Assembly (NCBI GenBank): GCA_026686845.1 | Contig: JAIVEN010000020.1 | Coordinates: forward strand, 7,715,501-7,779,500 | Source: Adenanthera pavonina | Taxonomy: Eukaryota > Streptophyta > Magnoliopsida > Fabales > Fabaceae | Length of the DNA stretch: 64,000 nt | Reading direction: 5' to 3' | In this document: positions 11,436 through 22,689 of the stretch, in pieces | How positions within the stretch are numbered: the stretch's first letter is position 1 | Layout of the letters: the number at the start of each line of letters is the position of its first letter | Notes under the pieces: model-generated | Databases searched by the model: none | Told to the model about the DNA's origin: nothing | What the model saw: only the letters and a program-made list of their open reading frames with translations | Program-made: the position numbers and the translations under genes

Positions 11436-14400
11436 TTACTTAGCAGAGATATTTTGACCATCAATCCATATAATGGGAACATGTGCTATCTTTGGCCAAT
11501 CCTGTCCCTGCATTTTGTCGAAGCATTTTTTAAGTTCAGGGCAATCCTTGATGAAAAGTTTTTCAAGAGAAACCTTCTCTTCTCCATGTAGGAAGGGCAT
11601 GATATTTTGACAATAGAACAATTCTAAAAGCTTCAGGGACTTCCTTAAGCACGACAGTGAAGGAAGTAATTTTAGTTTGGGGCAATCATTCAATTCGAGA
11701 CGACGTAAGGAAGGAAAATCACCACTTCGAACTCCAATCCACTCTTCTAATTTAGGTAGGCCGTCAAATCTAAGTTTTTCTAGACGCAGAAATGCAATAT
11801 CTTGCGAATTTTCACCACCACTTCTACAAAACAGCTGATCTATTCTCTCTAGCTCATTCATTCTTGCAATGTGTAGAAACTGAAGGGATGGTAAGTCACC
11901 GAGGGATGGAAGGTGGCAACAGTTTTTAAAACAGTAGAGAAAAAGATCAACTAGACATTCATATGATCGATTACTAATCCAGGCTGGAAGCTTGGAACCA
12001 CCATAGTACAGTATTCCCAGTTCTTGCAGGCCTAAAGAGGGTTGAAGCTGTTCAAGTATTTTCTCATCATCAATGCTATGTTCAACATTTCCACCGTTCC
12101 ACCTTAGCTCCAATGCAGTGATGTAACTCTTATCAATCAAAGATGCTTCCCTAACATCCTCCAAGTCTAGGACATTCTCAAGCCTCGAAATGCAAAATCC
12201 TCCCGTGAGATTTCTTGCATTCTTCAGCTCTCGAATTTTGCATCCCTCTTCTTTCCCAACAAGAAATGCTGACAGAGTTTGAAGGTTGGTTAAGTTGCCA
12301 ATTCCAGGTGGCATAGATTCCAACTGCCTCATACCATCAAAATCAAGATGCCTGAGATTGGTGAGCTTCCTCATACCATTGGGTAACCGAACTAGATTGC
12401 GACAACCTCTAAGCTTTAGAGTTCGTAAATTGTGAAGCTCATCAATCGAATCAGGCAACGCCTTGATTGGTGTGTAGGAGAGATCAATATATTGTAAAGA
12501 TATCAAATTCCCAATCGAACTTGGCAATGTCAATAGAAGACTACGACTGAAGTTCAATGTTGTAATGTTCTTGAGACTAAAGAAAAGATCACGAGGAACT
12601 TTTTCAAAAGGAACCCCATAATCAGGAAGTAAGAACAGAGTCCGAAGATTCTTGAATCTTTCTATAGCATAAAACTTTGCATCATCAAAGCTTTTATAAA
12701 GTACGCACAAGTGTGTTACCTTTTCAGGCACAGCATCAAGGTTACCATCCGAGACTCTAACATATCCCCCACCAAAAATAGTAGGGCCAAATAAAGATTC
12801 CACAGATTCATGTAATTTATAGAGCAACCTTTTCACTTTAAGATTCTGAAAATCCTTGAATGGGTCAATTCTAGATGGAACTATCAATTCTCGATGCACA
12901 AAAGAATCAAACTTAACACTAGCATCATCTTCCACTCTCTCCCCTAGGCTCTGATTTTTCCAGAAAAGCCCTTCTGCTATCCATAATCTGATCAATTCCT
13001 CTTTGGTAAACTCATAGTCAACAGGGAAGAGAAAACCATGGGCAATGAGCAACCTATCTTCATGTTCTTCAATTGTCACATTGTCTTTTTGGTCAGAATC
13101 TATGGACGAGGAAGGTTGGCCTTGATGCAAGTCTAAGGTCATGGGGTGGGAGCCTTCAGCCTTTAATGGTCAATAAAATATTAGAAAAACACAAAAACTG
13201 TTGCAAACAGTATATTAGGAATGTAGAACAAGTATATATATATATATATTAAAATGACATTCACTTTGTACACAGTTTTTGCTTGATTTGCCTGCCTTAT
13301 GTTCCTTCTTTGTCATCATTCTTAACTCACTTTTTTTAACTGGGACCATCGTGTCCCAAGACTCTGGTGGCTAATGAATAATAGCAAATACAAGACATAT
13401 AATTGAAATAGATTATGGTAAAAATGAAAGAAAGATGCCATGTCAAAAAATATAATGTTTTCTTAGAAACAAAAAGAAAATGGTGGAAATAGGATCCAGT
13501 ATCAAATGTTACCGTATAAGCAGCTTTTTCCTCATCTTCAGTATTAGAAGGCTTGCTTAAGTCCTCAAGTTCCAATGCACTTGACTCCACACAAATCCAG
13601 TTAGCCTCTTGCAGCTGAAAAAATGGAGAAACCAAAGAGATCTAACATGTCATGAAGTATGTGAGACGAAGATGCTAAAGGATTTAGGATATGTAAATGT
13701 TCTAAGAAAACAAGAAAAATGTGTGAATGGGACAAATAATTAAATATTACTGTATATGCAACTCTCACCAAATTTCCAGCTTGAGAGTAAGGCACAAGCT
13801 TGCTTAAGATGCCCTTTTTGTGAATTGATGGGATACTTTCTTGAGTGTTCATCTTGTTATATATTGGTGTGACTACCTCATCAAAATTTTCTTGATTAGA
13901 TGGAAGAGGAGACCATGATTTCACAGGTTTCTGAAGTACGATATCAGAAGAGCTCTCAGGTGTTGAAGTCTGCACAGAAGAGAAAATTAATAACACACAA
14001 CACGACTTACTATCAGAAAATCAATGACAAGTAACTGTTACTATAGGAGAAAGTAAAGAGAGATGCTAATGAAAGAATTTGACATTTATGTATTTGTAAT
14101 GACCAAATATTCGATACTCAAGGAACAAGAATATATAATGGTTTGAAATTTACAAAAGCAAACGGTGGAACAGGAATCAAGAATCAAATGTTACCACATA
14201 AGCAATTTTTGCCTTAACTATATTAGAAGGCTTGACTAATAAGTCCTCACAGTTCTTAAGTTCCACAGGTGTGTCCATACGTGTCTCCTCAGAGCTTGGC
14301 ATTACCTCTACTGGCTGACAAATAAAACAAAATCAAAGACAAACGCCTAGTCACAAGAAAAAAAATATGGAAATAACAAAAATATGCTACATTAAAAGGT

Positions 14401-15488
14401 ATATGTATAATGAGTTCAAAAAGACAAAAAATAAACAATGAAGATGGGATAAAGAAACACATATTACATTACATGCTAAGTTTGCCTCATCTGCTAAGTG
14501 AGAAGCCTGGCCTATCTCTTGTTTATAAAAATCTAGAAGAAACAATTGTTTCAACCGAATGGAAAAATAAATGTTATATTCTCACCCTGTTTTTAATTTT
14601 AGAGGAAAACACAGCATGGCTTAGGACATGCTTGCCACGACCTAGTTGGAAGGTTGCTTCATTATCCATCCTGGATAAGACCTCTTCATTTCTTGAAGTC
14701 AGTAGTATCTTGCACCCTCTATCAGTATCTCCAAAAGGAATTCCTAATTCATACAAGTCAAGCTCTTGCCAAAGATCATCCAAAATTATCAAGATAGTTT
14801 TTAAACTATCTCTATCTCCTGTTTCCTCTTCGCCACAGTCTTCAAACTTCAATCCCATTGTATCAACAATTTTCCTTCGAATCTTCTCTATTTGTTGATT
14901 TTGTGTTACACCCACCTTAATCACCACATCAAATAACATGTCTTCTTCAGCTTTTTCTGCGACTTCCTTTGTTAAGGTAGTGTTAGATACACCTTGACCA
15001 TAGACACCAATCATGCCAATATAAGGATTTTTCAGCATCTCCATTATCTTACTTAACACTGATGCTCTCGAGACAACATCATAATTTAATTTTGGAAAAG
15101 GTGTAAATTGAGAAATACTATTAAATTTTCCTCTTCCTTGGATATCAATGAAACCTTGTCTTAGCTTTCTAGCTCTTTTACTTAGCTTATACCAGGTTTT
15201 GAAATTCAGAGAGGATCGTCTCATCCTAGCACCGTGTACATCATCAAGAAAATCTTTTGATTTAGCAATGTGTTTATGAACAACCTGTTGCCTTTTGATA
15301 GCATCTTCTTCATGTATTTCTCGGTCGTGCCCCGCACTTTCAATTGCACGCAGGAGAAGATCCCCTTCAATATAAAGTCTCCCAACTTCTTGCTCCAACT
15401 CATCGATATTGCGTTTCTGGTTAAGAAGGTGACCAAGTGGGTGTGTAATCGGTCGGAACACATACTTTTTTACAGCAGCAAATTCCAT
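11436..15488 (-). CDS. Chimeric CC-NB / linker / winged-helix-LRR resistance-gene homologue
   Basis: Candidate intracellular immune receptor (NLR). My exon model on the minus strand is 15488-14586, 14314-14195, 13969-13751, 13614-13513 and 13160-11436. All junctions are phase 0 with AG/GT ends, giving 1022 residues, a normal NLR length. Exon 1 has a coiled coil (about 1-130) and the start of NB-ARC resembling the At4g27220-type CNLs: MIGVYGQGVSNTTL (P-loop, about 158-172), ILIILDDLW (kinase-2, 232-240) and GCKILLTSR (RNBS-B, 258-266). The P-loop lacks its GK pair, so nucleotide binding is doubtful. No GLPLAL/ARC1 is found; instead three related linker exons follow. The last exon is RGA-like: FPVDYEFTKEELIRLWIAEGL (winged helix), LHES where MHD is expected, then about 14 LRRs ending PKIAHVPIIWIDG. 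It may alternatively be two adjoining gene pieces, or an expressed pseudogene. Confidence 0.65.
13378..14320 (-). repeat. Three tandem exon-intron units inside the NLR
   Basis: Exons 14195-14314, 13751-13969 and 13513-13614 end in KIAYV, RVAYT and KAAYT, and are followed by introns beginning GTAACATTTGAT, GTAATATTTAAT and GTAACATTTGAT. Intron bodies also align (CCACC..TTTTTCTT, ACATTATATA words). First and third exons share KPSN. Every copy is phase 0-0, so copies can be gained without shifting the frame. The middle exon is longer and most diverged. Confidence 0.75.
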
Positions 15489-15840
15489 CGTACTCTACCA
15501 TTCAAATTATTTCCCTGTATAATTAGCTAGCGAAGAAAGTTGTAGCAAAAATTGAAATTCAGAAGCACAAGGGGATTTAATGTAAACAATAGGAAAACTG
15601 AAAAAACAGAACAAGTTAACAGAGTATGGCTAAGCTAGGGATACCAAAATTTACAGCTACGCTCTGAATGGCCGACGCGATGTAAACTTACCTTTTATCA
15701 ATAAAAATTGTTCCTTTTACCAAGGAAAAAAAATTTACAGATCCGCCAGGGTAAAGGCAGAAAGCTACCCAGATGGTACGCAAATAGTGAGGGCAAAGGC
15801 ATCGCCGGTGGATTAAACAAAATTTTCTAATTTATAATTT
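15489..15840. other. Region upstream of the NLR start
   Basis: Presumed 5' UTR and promoter of the minus-strand NLR. I see no convincing TATA box or other element to position; nothing else is recognised. Confidence 0.3.
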
Positions 15841-16600
15841 TATACATGAAAATATTCCAATTAAGTTCCATAGAAGGAACATATTTCAAAATAAGGTTCC
15901 TCAAATTTGTGAAACTAGATTTTCCTCCCTCCTCGGGAACATTTTATTTAATTCAAAAAATATTGAATTTAAAAAAAAATTATTACTAGCTCCCCCTGTA
16001 AAAAAATAATATCCAATAATATTAATTAAAACTAATATAGATTTTAGAATTAAAAAATATTAAACTTAAAAAAAATGTTAAACCTATCTAAAAAATGGGA
16101 AAAGATTGACTCCACTTGCAAAAGAAAATAAATAAATAAATAAATGGATCACTTAAATAAAAAAAATAAAAAAAATAAAAGAAAGGACACGAGCCCAAAG
16201 TAGGGTGAATCCGCAGCTAATACACAATACTAGCTCCACTTTACTTTTTATTATATATTGATTTTTAATAGATTTCAAAGTAGTGATTTGGAAGAAGAAA
16301 TAAATAGAGAAATGGTGTTTTTGCTAAACATGGATTATTTAGAAATTGTGTGGCTCAATTGGAAGTATGCACAGATGTTTTTTGAATCTTTGTGGATTAG
16401 GAACAACATTTTCTCTAAACAATTGATAATAATCAATTTCTAATTTCCAACTTATTCATATAGGGCATAGTTGTATTTTTTTATTTATTTTTTTTCAAAA
16501 TTAATACCTTAGAACCTATTATGAATTTTATGAATTCAGGAAATCTTTTTTGAAATATGTTCCTTCCATGGTAGTTATGTGGAATTTTTCCTTTATACAT
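15841..16600. mobile_element. TIR element of unknown family (about 760 bp)
   Basis: The left arm (15841-15901; key word GGAACATATTTCAAAATAAGG) is matched in inverse orientation by 16541-16600 (GGAACATATTTCAAAAAAGAT reversed), giving terminal inverted repeats of about 60 bases. The interior is A/T-rich and contains only an unsupported 61-codon frame. No target duplication could be fixed, so ends are approximate. Confidence 0.55.
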
Positions 16601-16609
16601 TTGCAATTG

Positions 16610-17640
16610 CATAAGTGAGCAAACAAAAATTTTAAATAAAAAATAAAATGCAGTGATCTCAATCTTCTAGATATGTAATGAAAATTTATGGTAAAAAAAG
16701 TATATAATGAAAATAAAAAATGTTAAAATTTTTTGCCAAACAAATATCTTAAAATTTTAAATTATATCCAAAAATAAAAAATTTTAATTTTGTCACCCCA
16801 TGCATTACATGAACAAAAGGTATAACTTAAGAAAATGTCATATAATTTCATTGAATAGTATTAGATGCAAATAAATAGTATGGTATAAAGTAATACAAGT
16901 GCAATAATAAGAAGTTGCTTTATATAATTTGACTTAGTTTAAGAGGTCATGTTAAGTTGATCAAGTTTATCTTATGGTATAAAAAATGCTCCTATGTGAA
17001 TCTTACAATTTTTTTTATATATTTATTTAATTGGGTCATATTCAAATATTATCAGACTTTAATAAAGATAGCTCTCCTATCGTGATTTTTTTATCACTTA
17101 CAAGACTAGAACTCACAATTTTCATAGATATTATATATCGTTGGAACACTTGCCTATACTTGGATGAGAAGAAAAGTAGAGAGGAGAGAACAGGGAATGA
17201 TAACATAGATGTGAAAATGCATTTTCCCCTCCTTGGATGTCTATAGAACTGTGGAAGGAAGAAAAAATTAGAGAAAAAAATGATACAGAGATTCCACATG
17301 TTTTCCCCTAATTTCTTTATACAAAAGTGGAGAGGTTTTGAAGAAAAAATTATCTTTCCAAAAATTACCCAATTTTCTTCCTATTTTTTTCCTATCTTTC
17401 TTCTTTCACCTCTCATTTTATTGATTCCATTATGTTTTTAAAATATAAATATTGATATGTTATATATTTTAAAATTTAATATTATTTTATAATTTCTGAA
17501 ATAAACATTAAAATTGATCAAAAGAATTATAAATTGATATTAAAATTAAAATTATATTTTAATTCTATTCAGTGCTATACTATGAAAATTATATAGATAA
17601 TATAGAATAATAGGTTTTATTATATGTACTTGATAAGTAT
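16610..17640. other. Non-coding stretch, nothing recognised
   Basis: A/T-rich DNA. Two overlapping frames near 17030-17300 on opposite strands have no recognisable motif. Confidence 0.45.
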
Positions 17641-17649
17641 ATTTTTCTC

Positions 17650-19060
17650 AATTATTCAGGGGTCATATTTACTTCATTTTATCACCTTTTAGCCCCATTT
17701 TCACCCACTTCATTTTATGTTACAAGACTCTTATGGAGAAAGGTTGCGCAAGAAAGTAGCATTTGAAGTTGAAATCATCTATGTTGAAAAGTTGTACTAT
17801 CTGTCAGTATTTTACCCATAAATCTCTCTTATGAAGTTCAATTGAAATGGTTCAAGATGCGTTGAAAATCAAAGAAAGAGATCCACAACTTTCATGTTTC
17901 AAGTTTTCTAAAATTCTAACTTTATCACAGTAAAAATTGGGCTCAAAATGGCTGCATGCACATGGGTGACTCGTTGGAGCACAAAAGCAAGTATTTGAAT
18001 CTACCACTCACTCGGAGCGGGTCAAATTAAGTTGGCTCCATGTCAAACTTAAAAATGATTATTTTATGAGTTTTAGGACCACCAAATGCCAGCTCTGAAG
18101 GTCCCTGGGTCACTCGGTGTCTGTTCACTTTGCAAAAGACATTATTTTGGTGTTTTAGGGACTGATGAAACTCAGTATTAATTTCAAGCCTTTTCAACCC
18201 TAGTGCCTCATATTTTTTACCCTAGACATGCTTGGACGCAATTTTGAATAGATTGGAGGCTTAGAGAGAGGTAGAGGCAAGAGAGAAGTGGTATTTGGAT
18301 TTGAGTATGCAATTCAAAAGGGATTTCAACTCCATACTCCGTTCAAGCTCTTCTTTTCTCTTCTTTCATGGATTTTAATTTAGATTTGTATTTTACTGAT
18401 TTGTATGAATCCCATGTGTGGCTAAACTCTTTAGGCTTAGTTTATTATGAAACTATTTGCTATATGACTTTTGCTTTATGCTTGACTGTTCATTGTATTG
18501 ACTCTTTTGTTTACTCAATTTAGTTTTCTTTGTTATTCTATTTGTCTAGCCAACTTATAGAATAAGATTTGGGTGTTTAAGATGAACTTGGAAAATGAAC
18601 TCTAAAGTGGACCTTGAATTGAGTAAAGTAGGTTTAAATTAAATAATTCAATTCATGTATATGATAGAAACATACCTAGAGATCTATGTAGTCATAGCGG
18701 AGTAGAGAGATAATTGTTGTCTAAAGCTAATTACTATAAGGAATTATAAAATTTCTTTTGAATAGGTCTATGAGTAGTTTGGAAAATGCTTATAAACAAT
18801 AGACTTTGAATTAACAAAAGAGTAATATAAATCAATCGCTTAACTTGGAATGAATCTTGTTAGACACAAATAGAAAATTTTGATAAATCACAAAACACAA
18901 CCTATGAAGATCATATCAAGAGAGTACAAGTTGAAGAGATGAGTTGACCAAGTGAAGGATGGAGCTAATCTTGAGGATTATTTGATTCCATTGTAATTTT
19001 ATCTTTCACTTAGGTTAAAATGGTGGTTAATGTTTTAAAATTACTTAGTTCATCTTATCA
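17650..19060. repeat. Probable LTR-retrotransposon relic, unclassified
   Basis: This block has higher GC than its surroundings and prose-like non-coding sequence (for example GACTCGTTGGAGCACAAAAG and GGGTCACTCGGTGTCTG) of the kind seen in plant Gypsy LTR/leader regions. No open frame, primer site or paired LTR is visible. The assignment is an impression, not proof. Confidence 0.3.
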
Positions 19061-19808
19061 CTACTCTTAGATGAGATCTCAAATGAGTTCTAGTTGCCAG
19101 TTTAAGATTTTTTTAAAATTGTTTTTATGTCAAAGTTACCTTAATAGACTAAGTAATGGTGGATTGTCGACTGACCTCATTATTCAATGAAATTCTTGCT
19201 TCTCGCAATAAGCTTAGTGGACCAAAGGGTAATTAATTAGAAGACTATCATGGGTTTTGTTTTGAATATTCCTCTATGTAACATATTAGTGTACTATTCT
19301 ACCTATCTAAGAAGAAAAAGCTACTATGTAAAAAATAAGTTCCTCTTTATCAAGGCACAATAATCGACTATCATAGGAAGGATTGTCTTTTATGGTGGTG
19401 AAACCTAGAGACCTTGTTTTATAGAAAGGATATCTTTGTTGACTATGCCCTAAAACTTAGTAAACTAATACATTTTTTTGAAAAATCAAGTATGGTGAAC
19501 TTTAAGTTTTGTGGACTATAAGAGTGATATTCTAGATAACTTTGTCTTCTATTTTAAAACATAAGCTTTTGGGTTTTCTCAATCTATGTAGTTTTGTCAA
19601 CCATTCTTGTACGTTTTCATGAAATCGTGCTTGAGGTAAGATACTAAAAACAACATATAAAGCTTGATAATCAACTAAGGTGATAACTTTGTCAACAATT
19701 ATGGTTTAACGTTATGAAATGTGTCTAATGGCTAGTTGGGATAATGCATTAATATGCATGTTTTGTTGACTAAACTTTGACAATACATTTAATGCTACAA
19801 GTAAAAAT
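19060..19808. other. Non-coding stretch, nothing recognised
   Basis: No coding frame, RNA or transposon ends supported. Confidence 0.4.
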
Positions 19809-19811
19809 TAT

Positions 19812-20093
19812 CTCCCTCCGATCCAAAATATAAGGATTTCCAACTATTTCACGCATATTAAGGAAAGTTAGTTATACTCTTAAACTTCTAAAAAAAACTC
19901 AACATCTCATTTTTACCCTTATTAATTACCAATAATTAAAGTTATTTCCATTATTTTCTATTACAAATTACGAGACTAGTCATCAATGAATAGGGACAGA
20001 AAAGGTAAACTACTACTAAATATTACATAACACATTATATTATGGACCAAAAAAAGGTTCTAGAAAATCCCTTATATTTTGGACCGGAGGGAG
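19812..20093. mobile_element. Stowaway-like MITE (282 bp)
   Basis: Near-perfect terminal inverted repeats: CTCCCTCCGATCCAAAATAT at the left and, reversed, CTCCCTCCGGTCCAAAATAT at the right, both flanked by TAT. The well-preserved ends suggest a fairly recent insertion. Confidence 0.8.
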
Positions 20094-20380
20094 TATCTCC
20101 TTTAGTAACAATTAGTTTTTATTTATAAGTAAACATTATAGCTCACTTAATAACAGTTAATTCTCATCTCTAATGACTAAATTGAGCTTAAATCTATATA
20201 TAGGATCACATTTAAGTTGCTTGGTAAGAATATTAAATGATATTGAGTCAAAAACCTATTGAATCATTAAATATTGAGTCAAAACCCTATTGAATCATTA
20301 AATATTCATACTCTTGTTCACCCCCCATTTTAGGTGACCAGCTAATCTAACACATTTCACTTAATTCAACTACTTTGATA

Positions 20381-20554
20381 CTCCATCTGATCTTAAATAT
20401 AAGAAAATCTTGAGAGAGTTTTAACTTTCTCCAAATCAATGAGAAATATTATTAGAATATTTCATTTATTACACTAAGTATATACATTATTTTCCTTATA
20501 TTTTGAACTAATACAACTTTTTTAAAGTTTTCTTATATTTGAAACTAAAGAAAG
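20381..20554. mobile_element. Short Stowaway-like MITE (174 bp)
   Basis: The left end CTCCATCTGATCTTAAATAT and reversed right end CTTTCTTTAGTTTCAAATAT are flanked by TA. It is shorter and more decayed than the neighbouring copy at 19812-20093. Confidence 0.6.
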
Positions 20555-21023
20555 TACCAACATGATTATGTTAGGTGAAACGAACTTGATTCTCCTTAAG
20601 TAAAGTTGTGAGTTTCAATATTATAGATAAAAAAAATTATGTTAGAAGAGCTATCCAATTAAACCTAACAATACTTGAATATAATTAATTCATTAGTACT
20701 TATATTAGATAGCTGTATAAATATATAATTTATTTTTAATTTTTTTCAATAACATTTTATGTTATAATTGATGAGGGTTTAAAGCACTGATATTTTTTCA
20801 CGTATTCATATACATGAAAAAATATTTATTGCTATAAAAAAGTGTGAGGCTTTGTTTAGCTACTGTGTCAAAAAAATTGAAAAAAACAAAGAAAGAAAAG
20901 ATAGGAAGAAGCAAGCTGAGGTGCGGCACAAACTAAAAGAAAATATTATTTAACTAAGATGTGTATGTAGTGCGATCCACTCCCGTTGATTCATGATTGA
21001 ACGTTGATATATTTCGTGTCTCC

Positions 21024-21027
<4 letters not shown>

Positions 21028-21057
<30 letters not shown>
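21028..21057. repeat. (AT)n microsatellite
   Basis: About 15 uninterrupted AT units; likely polymorphic in length. Smaller AT runs occur at 13231-13248, 27201-27213 and 28890-28901. Confidence 0.9.
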
Positions 21058-21058
<1 letters not shown>

Positions 21059-21099
21059 CTAGTATTTGCTAGATATGATGCCTTCGCAATTATATATGA

Positions 21100-22680
21100 T
21101 GGCTTTGCAAGAGGAGTGAATTGGAAAAATTAAAATTTTTTGTAAAAGTAAAAAAGTGGTGAAAGTAAAAGTGACAGTAAAAACAGAATATAAAATATAA
21201 CCAAGTGAAAAACAAGATAAGGGAAAAGAAGACACAAAAATTTGCCCTGGTTCGTGTCTCTTTCTCTTGAGATTTTTCACTATCTTATAAGAATTCATTG
21301 GACTTTTTACAATGCCTTAGTACAACTTGATGCACTGTTCCAATAGCTTACAATCTCACTTTTTGCACTCTAGTTAAGTGCTTTTCAAATCCCTTGTGAA
21401 ATTCCCTCACAAAAAAATTTTTCTTCCAGATAAAGATAAAATTGATTACAGTAATTAAACTATCTAATTTAGAGTGTATATGAAGTTTGAAATACAAGAT
21501 ATAAGGTATGTGAGAGTAAAAGACTTTGACTCAAGAATTTAACAAAGTTTTTGTATATATATTATAAAATTGTTTTTCACATTTTCAAATGAAGTTCTAT
21601 TTATAGATTTTTGTCGTAATTATACGTTAGAGACAAGATGTAGCCATTAGAGACGTTACCCAACGGGTACTCTGAAAAACTATCCGTTCACCAACTATAT
21701 TTAATGCGTCTGACATTCAAAATTTGAATTTTGGTGTGTCAACAGACGAATTTCGTAAAGTTCGTAAACTAAAGACTTTAACGTTGTAACTCAAAGTTCA
21801 TTTGTTCTAAAGCAAAGTTCGAACTTTCATCTTTGGCAAATGTTTCTATGTTGGAACATAAGAATTTTTAAGTTTAAAGTTCTTCTAGTAAGTGTGAACA
21901 ATTATTCTATATTACTACAGCACCTTCGAAGTTCGAATTTTGGTGCCCAACACCAAAATTCGTCTGTCAGTGGGTATCTCAATATGGTACAATAGTTCTT
22001 CTTTTCAAAATTCAAATTTTCAAATACCAAGTTCGTCTATCAGAGAGATCTCTTATCAAACCTAATTTAAAATTCAAATTTCTGAATACTAAAATTCGTA
22101 TGTCAGAAGACTATCATAACAGTCTTACAAACTATGTTTTCAAAATTCGAATTTTCAAAGTCAAAGTTCGTCTGTCAAAGAACTAACTTAAAACTTTTTC
22201 TAAACTTTACTTTCAGATAAATTTTGCCATATCTTCAGACGAATTTTTCACTTTACATAATTTGTGCTTTATCCAAATTTTGAATTTTTAAAGATGAAAT
22301 TCGTCTGTCAGAGGAACCTCTTTTCTGACTAACATATTTTCATTTCGAAGTTCAAATTTCAGATACCAAAATTTAAATTTTTAAAATAACAAATCAAGTT
22401 TAATACTTCAAAGTTCCTCTGTTAGTGGGTATTTTTCAAATATTTCATGAATTATCGTAAAACCACATTTTTAAAACATTATTTTGCAAGATCAAAGTCT
22501 TTTACTCATTTTGAATACAATAAGAAATCCTATATCTAATCTTATACTTGTTTTTCTTGAATTTCTTCACTTGAGATCTTTTGTATACCTTTAAAATCTT
22601 CCTTTCAAGCTCTAGTTGGTTTGGAATTATCAAAATACTTGATTCAACATTATTCACTTCAGTACGATGTACGGGTCACA
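21100..22680. mobile_element. Copia-type LTR relic
   Basis: It begins with a word resembling the leader of plant Copia LTRs (GCAAGAGGAGTGAATTGG at about 21108), followed by TTTGCCCTGGTTCGTGTC and GAGATTTTTCACTATCTTAT, which parallel GTTCAGCC.. and GAGATTTCTCCACTATCTTG in the LTR at 6104-7009. No primer site, gag or second LTR is visible. The right two thirds carry the degenerate repeat described at 21730-22440. Confidence 0.5.
21730..22440. repeat. Degenerate tandem repeat with core TTCGTCTGTCAGAG
   Basis: Variants of AAATTCGTCTGTCAGAG recur at about 21960, 22030, 22095, 22165, 22300 and 22405, with reverse-oriented forms CAGACGAATT at about 21745 and 22235. Spacing is irregular (about 65-135 bases). 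It sits in an LTR relic and does not encode protein. Confidence 0.65.
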
Positions 22681-22689
22681 CAAAATACT

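Noticed and set aside
11436..13142. LRR exon as a complete stand-alone gene starting at 13142
   Set aside because: It starts within a winged helix, lacks NB-ARC, and an in-phase acceptor at 13160 links it to upstream exons.
14410..14898. 162-codon plus-strand frame
   Set aside because: Antisense shadow of the first NLR exon, whose minus-strand frame has clear NB-ARC motifs.
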